Positions 35,409 through 46,049 of a stretch of 64,000 nucleotides of DNA are shown here, in pieces. Position numbers and translations under genes: made by a program. Below the pieces are notes generated by a model, which was not told the origin of the DNA, searched no databases, and saw only the letters and a program-made list of their open reading frames with translations. The stretch comes from Paragonimus westermani (taxonomy: Eukaryota; Platyhelminthes; Trematoda; Plagiorchiida; Troglotrematidae). Position 1 is the stretch's first letter. Every line of letters begins with the position of its first letter. The stretch spans positions 1 to 64,000 of the forward strand of contig QNGE01003806.1 in assembly GCA_008508345.1 (NCBI GenBank). The letters are read 5' to 3'.

Positions 35409-35485
35409 CTTGCTCGAAACGTTGTGTTATTCCCAATCTGTTTATCNCTTGCTCGAAACGTTGTGTTATTCCCAATCTGTTTATC
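35409..35485 (+). repeat. 38-bp duplication flanking a single N (contig overlap)
   Basis: Positions 35409-35446 and 35448-35485 are identical 38-mers starting cttgctcgaaacg, separated only by the N at 35447. Two contig ends that share 38 bases were joined with an N instead of being merged. Removing one copy and the N would give the probable true sequence. Confidence 0.95.
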
Positions 35486-35576
35486 AACAAGATGTCTTGT
35501 CTCCACAGCGTTTAGGTTCTTCACTGACTCTTGGAGAGGCCAGTGTTTTTTTATTAAAAAAACAAACACGATCCGG

Positions 35577-36059
35577 ATTCTGTCAAGGGTGCGTTGACTA
35601 CAGTTTCACCTTGTGACGGCTCTTAGAGCATTGACACTTTTGTAGGCAACCGACGGTTGCTGTCCCTTTAGACTTGAAGACTGTCTTTATATCGGTTGCT
35701 TGTAATTTTCTCTGGAGCTGACTACTGCATATAGTAATTTTGGAGAACTGTGAATTTAAGTTCATTGCATGTCCACTTTGCAGGCAGTTTGTTGGGGGCT
35801 GTCACAAGTGTTCATTGCTTCAGGTGCTGTTCATCGTGGGTCTGCGATCTCCCCTTCTCTCTTCTGTTTACCATGTACCGTCAAATAGATGTTCAACCTT
35901 GCCTCTCTTCTGAACACAAACCGTACTAAACATGGTAAATGGTCGTGCTGATCTGTATGGATTGCGTTTCGTACCATCCAGGTATAAAGTGTCGCTTCAG
36001 GTGTATTACGTTTACTCTCGGCATCCTACCACAATCAGTCCGTTTGCGACTGTGGACTC

Positions 36060-36063
<4 letters not shown>
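35577..36063 (+). mobile_element. RTE-like reverse transcriptase fragment, part 1
   Basis: The plus strand reads QGCVDYSFTL and then, with stops, a PTVAVPLDLKTVFISV block at about 35650-35700. This is RTE motif A (family PTIVVFLDLKAAFDSV), with the second Asp lost. At 35955-36063 comes DLYGLRFVPSRYKV, ending near ATVDSF, the region just before the TYLGS block. The YADD box is not readable. The fragment stops exactly where the (AT)n tract begins. Confidence 0.65.

Positions 36064-36098
<35 letters not shown>
36064..36098. repeat. (AT)n microsatellite
   Basis: This is an uninterrupted dinucleotide run of about 17 units, placed at the break in the RTE sequence. Confidence 0.98.
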
Positions 36099-36099
<1 letters not shown>

Positions 36100-36102
<3 letters not shown>

Positions 36103-37060
36103 CTGATGAATTGTCAGCGAGAATGACAACGGTATATGCTACCTTTGTCAACTACCGCCGTCTGACTCCGAAAATACCTCTGGTTGTATCTGGAAAGAAG
36201 AGCATGTGGTTTCTACGTTGGTCATTTCTATTTCATGGTTCAGAATTGTGAGCTGCTCATGCCCAAGGTGTCCACTAATTAATGCCGTTTTGCCGTGGTC
36301 TCCGCCGCTTAGTTCGTATGGAGTGTGACGTTCGCGTGAATAACGTGGCAGCTCTCTAGCATACGTTCCGGAAAACTCTGGACGCGTGGTCAACTTATTA
36401 AATAACGCATGTGCGCAGTATATAATGGATGAATTAGTTAAATGTCGTCCACCCGTTTGCGGGGGGGGGGTTGTCCTCATTATAGTCGCTGGTTAAAAGC
36501 TTTACCTGGGATGGCAGCATGCTTCGATCGGCGAAGTTCTTGTTCCTAAAGCTTTTTAGTCCTATTTTACCCCACTTCCTCTGTTAGTTGTTTTCTGGTA
36601 TATTCCACTTCACTGTTTTAATGTGCGGCAAGTGGATCCTCGGTGTTTATGAATGGTTGGATGGACAAATGAAATTCTCATTAAACGTTAGCTACTGTAT
36701 AATCTTGTCTATGTGATTACTTGCTGTTATGTCCCTGAGCTGTTGAGAAGGTCAGCTAACAGTGTAATTAATCACGCGACTCGAACTGAGAAGACAAACA
36801 AATCTTCGTGGAACGTTTATTGGCTGGAAACACGCTGGTTGATGAACGCTCATAGAGCGGTGAGATAGGATGGCTGGTCCACGGTAAAGGAAGCACCGAT
36901 GATGGGCTGCAGTGCAAATGAAAAAGCAATATAAAGGTGCAGTAAATAAATACGACTGTTTGTTTGGTGGCTTTCCACCTAACACCTGCACAAACTTTGG
37001 TGGGGGTATGTACGGACCAATCGGTAGTCGTATTTCATAGATCACAGTGATGTTTGTCAA
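36100..37060. other. Insertion-like stretch between two RTE parts
   Basis: No known family is recognised. It contains a run of ten G (36461-36470) and a 102-codon minus-strand frame (36752-37060) without motif. It replaces the ~45-residue TYLGS-to-GRVYN portion of the RTE protein, so it may be an insertion with local deletion. Confidence 0.45.
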
Positions 37061-37063
37061 CCT

Positions 37064-37320
37064 TTGCCATTTGTGTCAGTGAGTAGAACGGGATTCACTA
37101 TGTGCTGTTATTTTCTGTCCTACGTTATGGTTGCGAAATCTGGCGTATGCAAGCGGAGAATGTTCATCTGGTGCCCGTTTCTGACTCACCACCCATGCGC
37201 GACTGCTGGTGGATGCCGAACTTACGGAGTAAGCAACAAAACTGTCTAACAATGGATCTTCGTCGGCTTGCATGCATGTTTCTGCTTCGTTCCACCACTT
37301 GGGTCATCGCATCTTATTCA
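37064..37320 (+). mobile_element. RTE-like fragment, part 2
   Basis: The plus strand reads SVLRYGCEIWRMQAENVHLV at about 37115-37180, the RTE block SVLLYGCETWxLRxEDxRxL that follows the reverse transcriptase. The downstream DHRCLR block is degraded. Order and strand agree with part 1 at 35577-36063, so they are probably one copy split by about 1 kb. Confidence 0.6.
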
Positions 37321-37324
37321 TGAT

Positions 37325-38390
37325 GTTTAGAATCAACTTTTGAAATTGCTAAGCCGGCTAGATATCGAGACAAAAAACACCTCTGAGATTTGTCTCCATT
37401 TCTGCACCACATCTGCGGTTGTAGACAATATCAGATATAGTAAAACTCATAACCATTGATGCCCATGCAAAGACTTTATTAAGTTGTATTGCTTCTTTAT
37501 CCTCACTTATTCCATTTTGCAAATCCACTTTGCCAAATCTTGTACTTGATTTTTGGCTTTCATATATACATACAGAGGTGACTTGGTGTCGATGATGGAT
37601 CGTTGAAAGGCTTACCGCACCCGTTAGCGTTCACCAACCGTACCATCTTGAAAATCCTTTTCCTGTCGGAGGTTGAATACACTGTTTTGCGCTGTTAGTT
37701 CAATTCCATTGTTCGGATAGATGGCTCACTTTCGTCGCATGTTTAGTAAACTTGATACGTCTGACTATCGCCAGTTAACTTACATTGGTTAGACTGATCT
37801 TAACAGGTCATCGGCGTCCTTCGAAGAGTACTGAGCATGCGATCATTTGACCAATCAAGAAAATACACAAACCTCTTGATTGCACATCATTCCCGTCATC
37901 TGTTGTGTAGCGAAAGCACCGAGTTGATGAAAAGGTTTCCAAGTTATGATTTCACGTTTTTGCACAGATCCTGACTGCTACCCTGTGTATTGTCTATCAG
38001 CGTTACTCAACTGATTGTGGACTTCGTGGACGCTGTCCTCACTGATTGGGCACATTGTCGGGCATGACGGTATGTCTGGCCTAAGTGTATAAGCATTGCT
38101 GGTTAGTATTAAGGAATTTTGGTTAACGTAAATTAAGTTTCACATACAGTTGATCATAATTGTATTCCCATAGTCAGCCTCTTTCAAAAGAAAGCACTGT
38201 AGTGGAGTTTCGCTCAAGATGGAGTTGGTCAATAGTGCATATCTTTGCGAGGGCTGAGATTGGAATTCCGGTCATAGGCATTCTTGCGATTGTCTACTTT
38301 TCTACATAACTCGTTCTTGTCCTCTCTCGGCCTGCGGCTGTTTGGATCATGTAGCCCTCGCACTTTAAATGTTTCGTTGTCATTTTATTT
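37325..38390. other. No gene recognised upstream of the ZCCHC8-like gene
   Basis: No long open frame is present. It may include the promoter or a long first intron of the downstream gene. No TATA or initiator can be called with confidence. Confidence 0.4.
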
Positions 38391-38392
38391 CC

Positions 38393-38394
38393 AG
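38393..38394 (+). promoter_or_regulatory. Strong splice acceptor before the first coding exon
   Basis: A pyrimidine-rich stretch ends tcattttatttccag at 38394, leaving a 94-nt 5' leader before the ATG at 38489. It could join a non-coding first exon, or serve as a spliced-leader trans-splicing site, which is common in flukes. Confidence 0.5.
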
Positions 38395-38488
38395 CCTTGT
38401 TTTCACTGGAGTTGACTTATTGGTTTTGGAAGTTTGCCTGAAGGACTAGAGTAGAAACTTCTGGACCGTCTACTTGTGGGGTTGAACA

Positions 38489-38541
38489 ATGGTGGATGAT
38501 TCTGATGGTTTGTTTGTTATTGACAAAAGTGGGGCCTCCGA
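38489..38541 (+). CDS. ZCCHC8: ZCCHC8-like exon 1 (start codon)
   Basis: It encodes MVDDSDGLFVIDKSGAS and ends in phase 2 at a gtaagt donor. The ATG follows an in-frame TGA by one codon, so no longer N-terminus is possible within this exon. The next exon is only 41 nt away. Confidence 0.75.
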
Positions 38542-39287
38542 GTAAGTTTGTCCGCTATCTTGTACGTAACAAGCTGCCTTAGCTCAAAGTCAACGAACAT
38601 CATTTATGACTTCAAAGATGATCCAGGCGTGTTTGGGGATTCCCCTGCACCAGTCGTGCGTCCAGCTTTTGCGAACAAACCAAGGAGAGGCATTACCGGA
38701 AAGCGGTATCATGAGGCAGGTGACTTCTCAAAATTTCGTCCGGGAAGGCTGTCGTAAGTTTTTGTTACTGTTTTTACTAATTCAAATACGACAGAGATGA
38801 ACTGCGAGAAGCGCTAAATCTGGCTAAACATGAGCTTCCTTTGCATGTTTATCGTATGAGAACGCTCGGCTATCCTCCAGGTTGGCTCCGGAAGGCGCGG
38901 GTTGGTGGTGAACTTACCATGTTTGATTCTGTCGCTGCTCTGGCTGAGAACGCAGAAGGTGAACCTTGCTTATACTGTGAATTCTGTTGTCAATCGTAAT
39001 TTCGCACAATCTCGCAATATCTGAGCTTGTTGCAAACTCCTGTCCATTCGATCTCTCCTTGTTGTACCACTAGCGAAGACACTCTGAAAACTATTCTATC
39101 TGTGAAGGTTGCATTCACAGACTTAGGGGCAACCCGCCATTTGCTATCCTGTTGTATACTATTCAAACTTCTATACAGCTTCATATATTTTCTATATTGG
39201 AATCAAATTATCTAGCTTTCTAGCTACCTGATAACGATGTTGGCCCTTAGCTGACCATACAATGTGTATGTATTAGTTGTTTTGGTG

Positions 39288-39324
<37 letters not shown>

Positions 39325-42300
39325 AAGGAGAATATCAGCAGTTCAGGTAGCATATTTGAAATAAGTAAGAATGACGCACACAACACTGGACGGTTTATTA
39401 TAACGTTTCAAACTCGCACCAGGATCCGTTATTAAACAAATAACTGAATGCCCGAATGAGACCATTCTGCCACTCATGTTTACCCGAAAGTGTATGTTTG
39501 CTTGTCCTTCGTTTCAGCGTCAGCAATGCTGGCGTAGTGGCTGTCTATATTCAGGTGCCGATTGGTTTAATTCCGCTAACAGAGAAGTTCCAGCACTAGC
39601 TGTTCCTCTTCGATCTATGCCTTAGCGACCACTTTCGCATAACCCCTGTTGACCTTGTAACCTGTATTTGCGCCGCGGTGCGATGGTTTCGATCTATTGT
39701 CGGCTCGTTGCATCGCAAATTTGTGCTTGTGCACGAGTATGCACGCCTGTTTGCTCGTCTCTCCCACACTTTACTGGTCACACTCGAGACACGAAATCTG
39801 GTAGACCACTCTTGAGCGTTCATTTGGTTCCATGCGATCATTAGCGTTTACTAAAGCTAAACGGAGCGCTGATTTCGGCTTGAGTGATGTGGATGCCTAA
39901 GTGTCAGAGTAGCTTTCGTACTGTTTCACACATACCTTGAATATGTGATACTGTCATCCTCGTTTTTTGTTCTACATGTTTAGAATTTTAAGCCTTCTAA
40001 TAGACGCCTTTAGAAACTACTGGGTACTCTTCGGAAGTGAACAGTTCCAACGTATGTTCAGGTTCTTGTTTCCTATGTTCGGATTAGTTACTTCGCGTGT
40101 CTGTGCATTGAACTAATGGTTGCCGTTGAACTTGAGGATGGTAACGTTGGTGTCTTCACCAATACTTGCTCTTCCGCTTTCGCCATTTGAAGGGATCTGA
40201 AGCGGGTGTGACACGACGGATAATAAATTGCTTCCAGTCCTGGATACTACCATCGTCATCATCATCATCCTTACCATCGTTATCATCACTAGTTGACTGA
40301 TGCCGAGCCGCCACAAAACCATGGTAGAAAAGAATAAGTTTTCATTTGGAAGTAACAGTGGGCGATAGCATGTAACCGATTGCTTTCTCAAACCCCGATG
40401 CTCAAAAACAATTATTGGGGACCGAGGAGCCTACAGCTTGCAAACACAACCTACTTGCCATTAAACGTTAAGTGATATCCACAAGACAGACGAGCTCTTT
40501 GTGAATTTTACTACAACACTTCCTTAATCACACTTACTTCCTTGGCAACTCAGTTAGCTGACATCAACATCTACGTCTTTGAACTCGATCAACCGCTTTT
40601 TTATGCTGGTGTCTGCATCCTCCAATCCATATCACGTGGAGTTTTGCGCGTAGAGGTAGTGCAGTTGTACCCACCGCTGCTGTCGATTATACGTACTCCA
40701 ACGCTAACGTCCTCGTTGGTTTATATATTGCGATGGGCAACTCAAGACAATTGCGTAATCTTATCGTCATTAAACACAATACCCGAGTCACCGACCGAAG
40801 GTGTTACAGCTGTTAGCACTATTTTTTTTGTAACCAAACTGTCAAAAAGCTTGTTTCCCGAGTTGCTTGTTGGGGACGCGTCGGCCGGTACCACTGTTTC
40901 AGTATCTAATATTCACGGATCGGTAGCTCAGAACTTTGGCAGACAATCTGACATATTTCAATCGCGTCGATGGATGGTTGCATGCTCATAATTGTTGGCA
41001 TTGCTCGTGCGTGCTTCATACGGCCGTACTGACCAATGGGATGTAGGGCATATATGATCGCCATTTACAGCAATACATCATTGACTCACGCGAATACTTA
41101 ACAGCCGTACGACACTTGTAAGAAAACCCTAGTTTAGCCATTAGACCAAGATTTAGTCCATAAACCTCATGTGCATGTGAATGTAGCGTATTCGACTCTG
41201 TTCCCTAACTTACCATGTTCAATGTTCACTATCCATGATTAGCAGGGAGGGAGAGAGAGTTTCGGTTCATGTGCGCAGTGACTACCTACAACGACATTCG
41301 CAACACTTACCAATTGTTAGTGTAATGATTAGGGCCGCCTATGTGTATACAGATATTTTGCTTGACTTCACTATGACGTCAATACATGTATTCAATTCTG
41401 ATCTCGGTGCATTTCAGTGGTAATGAGGCCAGGAGTCTTAGTCCATTACATCGCATTTACGTCTGTCCTTCCGTGTTCATAAAGCGTATCTGTTTATTGC
41501 AAAAGCGATGTAGCAAGTCGAAATTGCAGTGCGAATTCTTTCTGTGTACTCCCAAAGTTTTTCTTTTAGGCGGTTTTTATGCGTTCCACAAGACTACCTG
41601 TACATTATTCTGAATTCGTTACTCTCTGTTTCCACATCATTATATTTTAACTTCGTATGATAAATGTAACGTGTATGATCCTCACGGTACCTAATTACTA
41701 CCTACTTATCACGTTACTGTATATCTGTTATCCACGCCATGCGTTTAAAAAAACAATGGCGAAAACATGAGCTTGAGTTGTTTCCTCTAGTGCATGATGA
41801 AAATATCATGTTTCCGTATACTATTTAGTGTCATACAATCGGGAAGCCCTAATTGATTACCCTGGATTTAACGCAGCTATCGAGTACCCGTTTGTTGATG
41901 AGTGTGACGTATTGAACTGTCCCCGAATGCAAAGCCATCATCTGCTAGACAATTTCTATGCTGCATTATCAAGATCAACTCATTTAAAACCCGGACAGAT
42001 TGATCGCGATGACCAGCAGTCCTCTAAAGGTTAGTTTACAGCTAACTACGAGTATTTAATCTCGTTAATTCTTCTGACTAAATTCGTCCCAATATAATTA
42101 GAAATGAAAGTGTTTCCAGGTGTGTACCCCGACTTGATATGCAACGCAAATCGTTTTGAACGTACCATCCCAGTTGTAACCCGTAGTTTACAGTCGTCCT
42201 ATCTATGATTTGTTTTTCGCCCTGACACATTAAATCTTATCAGAACCTTCTATTGTGTGTTTTTGAACTCCCTGTCTGCCCTCCCCCGAATTGTGTTGAT

Positions 42301-45300
42301 TTGGTGATCATTTCTGTTTTTGTTGCCACAGAACTGCGAAGACTCTGGACTGAACGCGAGCGTATTTTGCAAGAGATTCGTCAACTTGACTCAAAAGTGA
42401 CTACGTCTCAGGTTGTTGCAGGAGCAGGAGATAGCCATCACACCGACCATGAAACAGGCGCGTTGTGTTCCTAGAAGTCTTTATTCTTTAAATAATCCCT
42501 TCAAGCGTTGGTTGCTTATTAGTCTTGTTTACAGTGTTTATAACTTGGATTGTTTGATTGCTCAGGACTGCGCAATGTGTTGTTCACCGTGCAACAACAC
42601 ATTTCTTATGTGGGTAAGTATTTTAGTTATTTGCACACAGTTTCAGTATTGAGTGGACCAACTCACGCACCGAATTTGGGCACTTGCCTTGCTTCCAGTC
42701 CTACAACTTTGATATCACGTCGGTCAGACGACTTGGCTTTTCAGGATTACGAGTACTGATCAAAATTCGTTCGTTCGTTCAAGAACGGTCGTGAGCCTGA
42801 CAAAACGATGTTGTGGATCGGGCCGTCATCTACCTTAACAGTTATGGGGGACATTCTAAAGGAAATAATGCTGTCAAGAAGGAAGTAAACAGTGCAACAT
42901 ACGATCAACTGGGAAAGCTAACAGTGTTGCAAATACAGACACGCCATTGCCCATGGCATTCTGTCCTGTCGGACAGTTTTTCCAACAGGCAGTTGATTAC
43001 GAGGTCTCTAACCTACCCTCTATTCAACGGAACTATCAGTCTTTGTGGTTTCTGACCACGTTGTTTTCTGTCCACATCGTGGTTTTCTTGTCCAACCACG
43101 GGTAATCTCACTGAGTAATGTCCGCCTTTGTGAGCGCTCGGATCGCACACGAAACATGGCCGAGCTATTAAGGGCCCGACATTTCTGTTGTCCGTTCGAA
43201 CGATCGCGTGTGCACACTGTTCGGAAATGCGCGGTGGCGAATGACCACTTTACTTGCAGAATCACTCAGCACAGTGCAGGTTAATGAACCATATAGCCAA
43301 GTGGACCGTACATGCATCATGGTTTTGTTTCAACGACAGCCGGACGCCTTCCGATGCCGCAGAACATTGTTGAACGCAATAGGTGTTTTCCTTATTGCAG
43401 TTGATATTTTAAGCAACATTACAATCTAACGAGGTAGTGCTATTTGAGAATGCGAATCCGTCCACAATCGCAAGCGGCCTGCTTACTGTACAGTAATCCC
43501 AGGTTCCGAAGCAGCACTGTGCACCTCGAAGGTTCGATGCGTATTCACTGCAGACTAGCTCAGTCACTTGCCGGCGCTGGGGTTGAGCGGGACAGTGCTG
43601 TCCCTTCAGTCTACGTCAGTCGAGGTAGTGCTGTGGAAGAAACCCTACACTTTGTTACTAAATCCACTGTGCACATTTTCCAAATTGTCTTCGATGACAC
43701 GTTTGAAGAATGAGAAGGGAATTGGACACTGCTGTCGAACTCCGCTTGAGATAATGTGCACTTGTGACAGTTAGCCATAAACTTGTGTGCAAAATATGCA
43801 TACAATGGCATTGAAAGATCTACATACTTCTCCGGAACTCCTTAGCAAAGGAGATAGCTCTCTAGAACGTCACAAACAACCAACTTGCTGGTAGCTTTTA
43901 GGCCTAAAGAGGCCACAACCATTAGTTGTCCAGAAGAATGTCGATGCTCTAAGATCTACCGCACCTCCTCCTGGATTTGATGACTAGACGCAGTAATAAG
44001 CCAGCGCTAACTCAAGCAAGGGAGGACGGAACCGCCGCCTTTGTAGTTACTCCCTATACTTCGTGTTCCGTCTTTGGAAGTGTTACTTACGGTTTGTACG
44101 CTTCAATCAGGAAGTGCCTATTCAGGTTTCCAAACTTTCAGAAAGAGTTGATAATTCTAACCAGACTCACCTCATTCGTCTCTCTATTTGCTTTTGCACA
44201 GAACCGGATGTCACGTAGTTCTGCATTTTCACTAGACCGTCCGTTATTCTGCGCATGCGATTCTCGTGTTACCTAACATCAGTACCGTCGGAAACCTTTG
44301 CCTGTTCTAATATAAACATCGTAGTCTCTCTTCCACTGTTTGATACGTGCTTCAAATAAACGTTCTCTGAAAGACAGCTACCACTGTCTTTTTGCGCATC
44401 TAATATTGATATTTCGATGTGATCGAGAAGCTTTTTCGTTTGTAGGTTCACGCGTTTTCATCCAATTCTGTGCATTTTTGTATGTTTAAGAAGAGCCAGA
44501 TTTTGAAAAACTCCCGCATATCTAGTGCTTCGTCGTTTTAATTGTTCAGCTTCTGATCGTTATGTTGATTCCGTTCAGTACGCGCCTTTATATTGAATAT
44601 ATGGAATAGCGGTGACTGCCAACACGTTGAATGAAGAATGCGACTTGAAAAATTGTTCATCTTGGCTTCTGTTAGTACTGTGTATTTCATGTGTGGCCCA
44701 GCGTATCTCGCTGTGGTAAGCAGCATTCTGAGTTATAAGTCAATCGCCTGATCAAAACTTGGCAGTTGCAGGTTATCGGTTATTTTCACAAGATCGTCGA
44801 AGTGAAAGCCAATATTGGGTGATGTATTCAGGTTGTACTTTTGAAGCAGGAGTTTACTTTAAAAGCACAGTGGTGTTTCAGCTTAAGGATACTTTCAACT
44901 TCCTGTATCTAGCTAGTTACACTTAGTCTAATACAACGGCATTGACACTCTTCGTCCATGTGGACGACAGACATTGAGTTCGAACTTGAGTGTTCCGGGT
45001 TCATTCTACCACTGTTTGAAACAGTGCTGTCTGATCGTGTATGATTCAACAGGGTGCGCCTACAGGTAACTCTGGCTGCCCGAAGCTCTGCTTTCTTCGT
45101 ACCGTTCGAACTTCACAGTTCCTATTCACGAATTATTGTCTTGCCATCCTTGACACTCTGTCTGATCGAATAACTACTTACTTTTTGTGATTGATTTTGT
45201 TTTTGCATTTACTTCTTAAGTGTTATCAGCAAGTTGGACTCCGTCATTTCTTTTAATCTGCCGTCTTCGTTGTTCGCTCGGTTGATATGAGCTCCTATTC

Positions 45301-45924
45301 GAAAGCCCCTGTGTACGGTTGACCGTTTTCTATCTCAATTTTTCCTCCGTCAGTTGAATAAAACGTCAGCCAACTGTACCGCTACACAGATCCCGTCTGT
45401 CTGTTTGCCTTACCATCTTATGTTTACGCTGATTTTGTTCAGAAATTTCTAATGGTGCTGACAACTCACATACGGAGCCTGATCAGGCAAAAAAGATGTC
45501 AGATTTACCCAGCTCAGCTGAGAGCGCCTCTACATCCCAACTACTGCTTATTAGCGAGACCGAAGATGGCACACCAACCCCGAATCGGCCTGTAGGGATT
45601 GGAGACGGGTACAGTACAGACGATTCGTCCTCGCTTGCTGCGACAAACAAACGACCCAACATTGATGCATTCAGTGTCGGTGTGCAGCCCTTCCGACCCT
45701 TTGAAAACCTGCCTGGTACACAAGGTGGTTATAAGCGTGTTTTGGAAACACTACGCACTTCGCGCGTTGAGCTTTCTACTTCCGAGTCTTCTTCAAATCC
45801 ACGCATTCCGGAATCACCCACCCTTCTGAAATCATCCACGCCCCATCCGAAGGTCGATCATCACTCATGGCACCATTCACGGCATATTTCACGAAGTAGC
45901 TATAGTGGACGCAAATATCGATAA
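38489..45924 (+). CDS. ZCCHC8: ZCCHC8-like protein (NEXT complex scaffold), PSP domain, spliced
   Basis: In animals ZCCHC8 bridges the RNA helicase MTR4 and RBM7 in the nuclear exosome targeting complex, which sends unstable nuclear RNAs for decay. Readable exons are 38489-38541, 38583-38753, 38795-38958, 41829-42029, 42332 to about 42411, and 45443-45924. Phases join cleanly from exon 1 to exon 5. Diagnostic parts in order are the PSP domain (KFRPGRLSDELREAL, then HVYRMRTLGYPPGWLRKA), the YPGFN block, an EL-RRLW coiled-coil segment like the human LEEQQRRIW region, and a C-terminal stretch DAFSVGVQPFRPFEN resembling the human MTR4-contact segment. Exon 5 ends in phase 0 and the last exon needs phase 1, so at least one exon in 42412-45442 is not identified; 44202-44265 would fit but has a weak donor. 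An in-frame TGA lies directly before the ATG. The N-terminal coiled coil and CCHC knuckle of the human protein are not seen. Confidence 0.85.
38583..38753 (+). CDS. ZCCHC8: ZCCHC8-like exon 2 (PSP domain start)
   Basis: It continues in phase from exon 1 and contains KRYHEAGDFSKFRPGRLS, the beginning of the PSP domain. In the human protein a CCHC zinc knuckle lies 30-40 residues before this point; here that stretch has no cysteine. It ends at a gtaagt donor. Confidence 0.88.
38795..38958 (+). CDS. ZCCHC8: ZCCHC8-like exon 3 (PSP domain core)
   Basis: It encodes DELREALNLAKHELPLHVY and RMRTLGYPPGWLRKA, the most conserved part of the PSP domain. The GYPPGWL signature separates ZCCHC8 from SF3B2, the other PSP protein family. 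It ends in phase 1 at a gtgaac donor. Confidence 0.92.
39291..39321. repeat. (TA)n microsatellite
   Basis: This is an uninterrupted dinucleotide run of about 15 units inside intron 3. Confidence 0.98.
40251..40289. repeat. Imperfect (CAT)n microsatellite
   Basis: This is a degenerate catcgtcatcatcatcatcc run followed by ttaccatcgttatcatca, inside intron 3. Confidence 0.9.
41829..42029 (+). CDS. ZCCHC8: ZCCHC8-like exon 4 (YPGFN block)
   Basis: It begins after tttag and joins exon 3 in phase to give VSYNREALIDYPGFN. The human counterpart is a YDLSKLVNYPGFN block placed shortly after the PSP domain. It continues with DECDVLNCPRMQ, parallel to the human DEW...PMQ sequence, then a helix (LLDNFYAALS). 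It ends in phase 1 at gttagt. Confidence 0.9.
42332..42411 (+). CDS. ZCCHC8: ZCCHC8-like exon 5 (coiled-coil segment)
   Basis: After the acceptor ttgttgccacag the frame reads ELRRLWTERERILQEIRQLD, a charged helix parallel to the human LEEQQRRIWAALEQ region. The donor at 42412 (gttgtt) is weak, so the 3' end is uncertain. Confidence 0.65.
42412..45442 (+). other. Intron 5 region; missing exon(s) not resolved
   Basis: The flanking exons differ in phase, so at least one exon with length 1 modulo 3 should lie here. The candidate 44202-44265 has an excellent acceptor (tttgcttttgcacag), the right length and a poor donor. Another open piece near 43897-43972, ending PPPGFDD-stop, has no usable donor. 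Confidence 0.5.
45443..45924 (+). CDS. ZCCHC8: ZCCHC8-like terminal exon
   Basis: It starts after ttttgttcag and stays open for about 160 codons to a TAA. It is rich in Ser and Thr with TPTPNRPVGIGDG. It then contains IDAFSVGVQPFRPFENLPGT and GGYKRVLETLR, matching in pattern the human C-terminus (aliphatic-rich GI-PFEFEN, then TGxYLRIR-LLK), which contacts MTR4. The last ~50 residues (Ser/His/Pro-rich) have no counterpart in my memory of the human protein. Confidence 0.85.
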
Positions 45925-46037
45925 GGCCTTCAGCATCTGTTCGTTCGGTTGCGCCCACATTTATATGTATATCTCATTCTGATTCGCTTGTTACTATCAT
46001 ATCTTCGAGTCACGTTTGTTGCATTGTACACAAGTTC

Positions 46038-46043
46038 AATAAA
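46038..46043 (+). terminator. Poly(A) signal of the ZCCHC8-like gene
   Basis: An AATAAA hexamer lies 113 bases after the stop codon, with t/g-rich sequence following. Confidence 0.7.
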
Positions 46044-46049
46044 TCTAAA

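Larger units (their letters stand above)
38959..41828 (+). other. Intron 3 of the ZCCHC8-like gene (2.87 kb)
   Basis: The intron holds a (TA)n tract at 39291-39321 and a CAT-rich tract at 40251-40289. A 149-codon open frame at 40542-40991 has no motif and lacks splice sites that fit the flanking phases. Skipping it joins exon 3 to exon 4 in phase. Confidence 0.7.

Noticed and set aside
40542..40991. 149-codon open frame inside intron 3 of the ZCCHC8-like gene
   Set aside because: It starts with TTG, has no motif, and exon 3 joins exon 4 in phase without it. A frame of this length is expected by chance in 64 kb read in six frames.
43897..43972. Open piece ending PPPGFDD-stop as an extra ZCCHC8 exon
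   Set aside because: It runs into a TAG with no usable donor before it and its start phase does not match exon 5.
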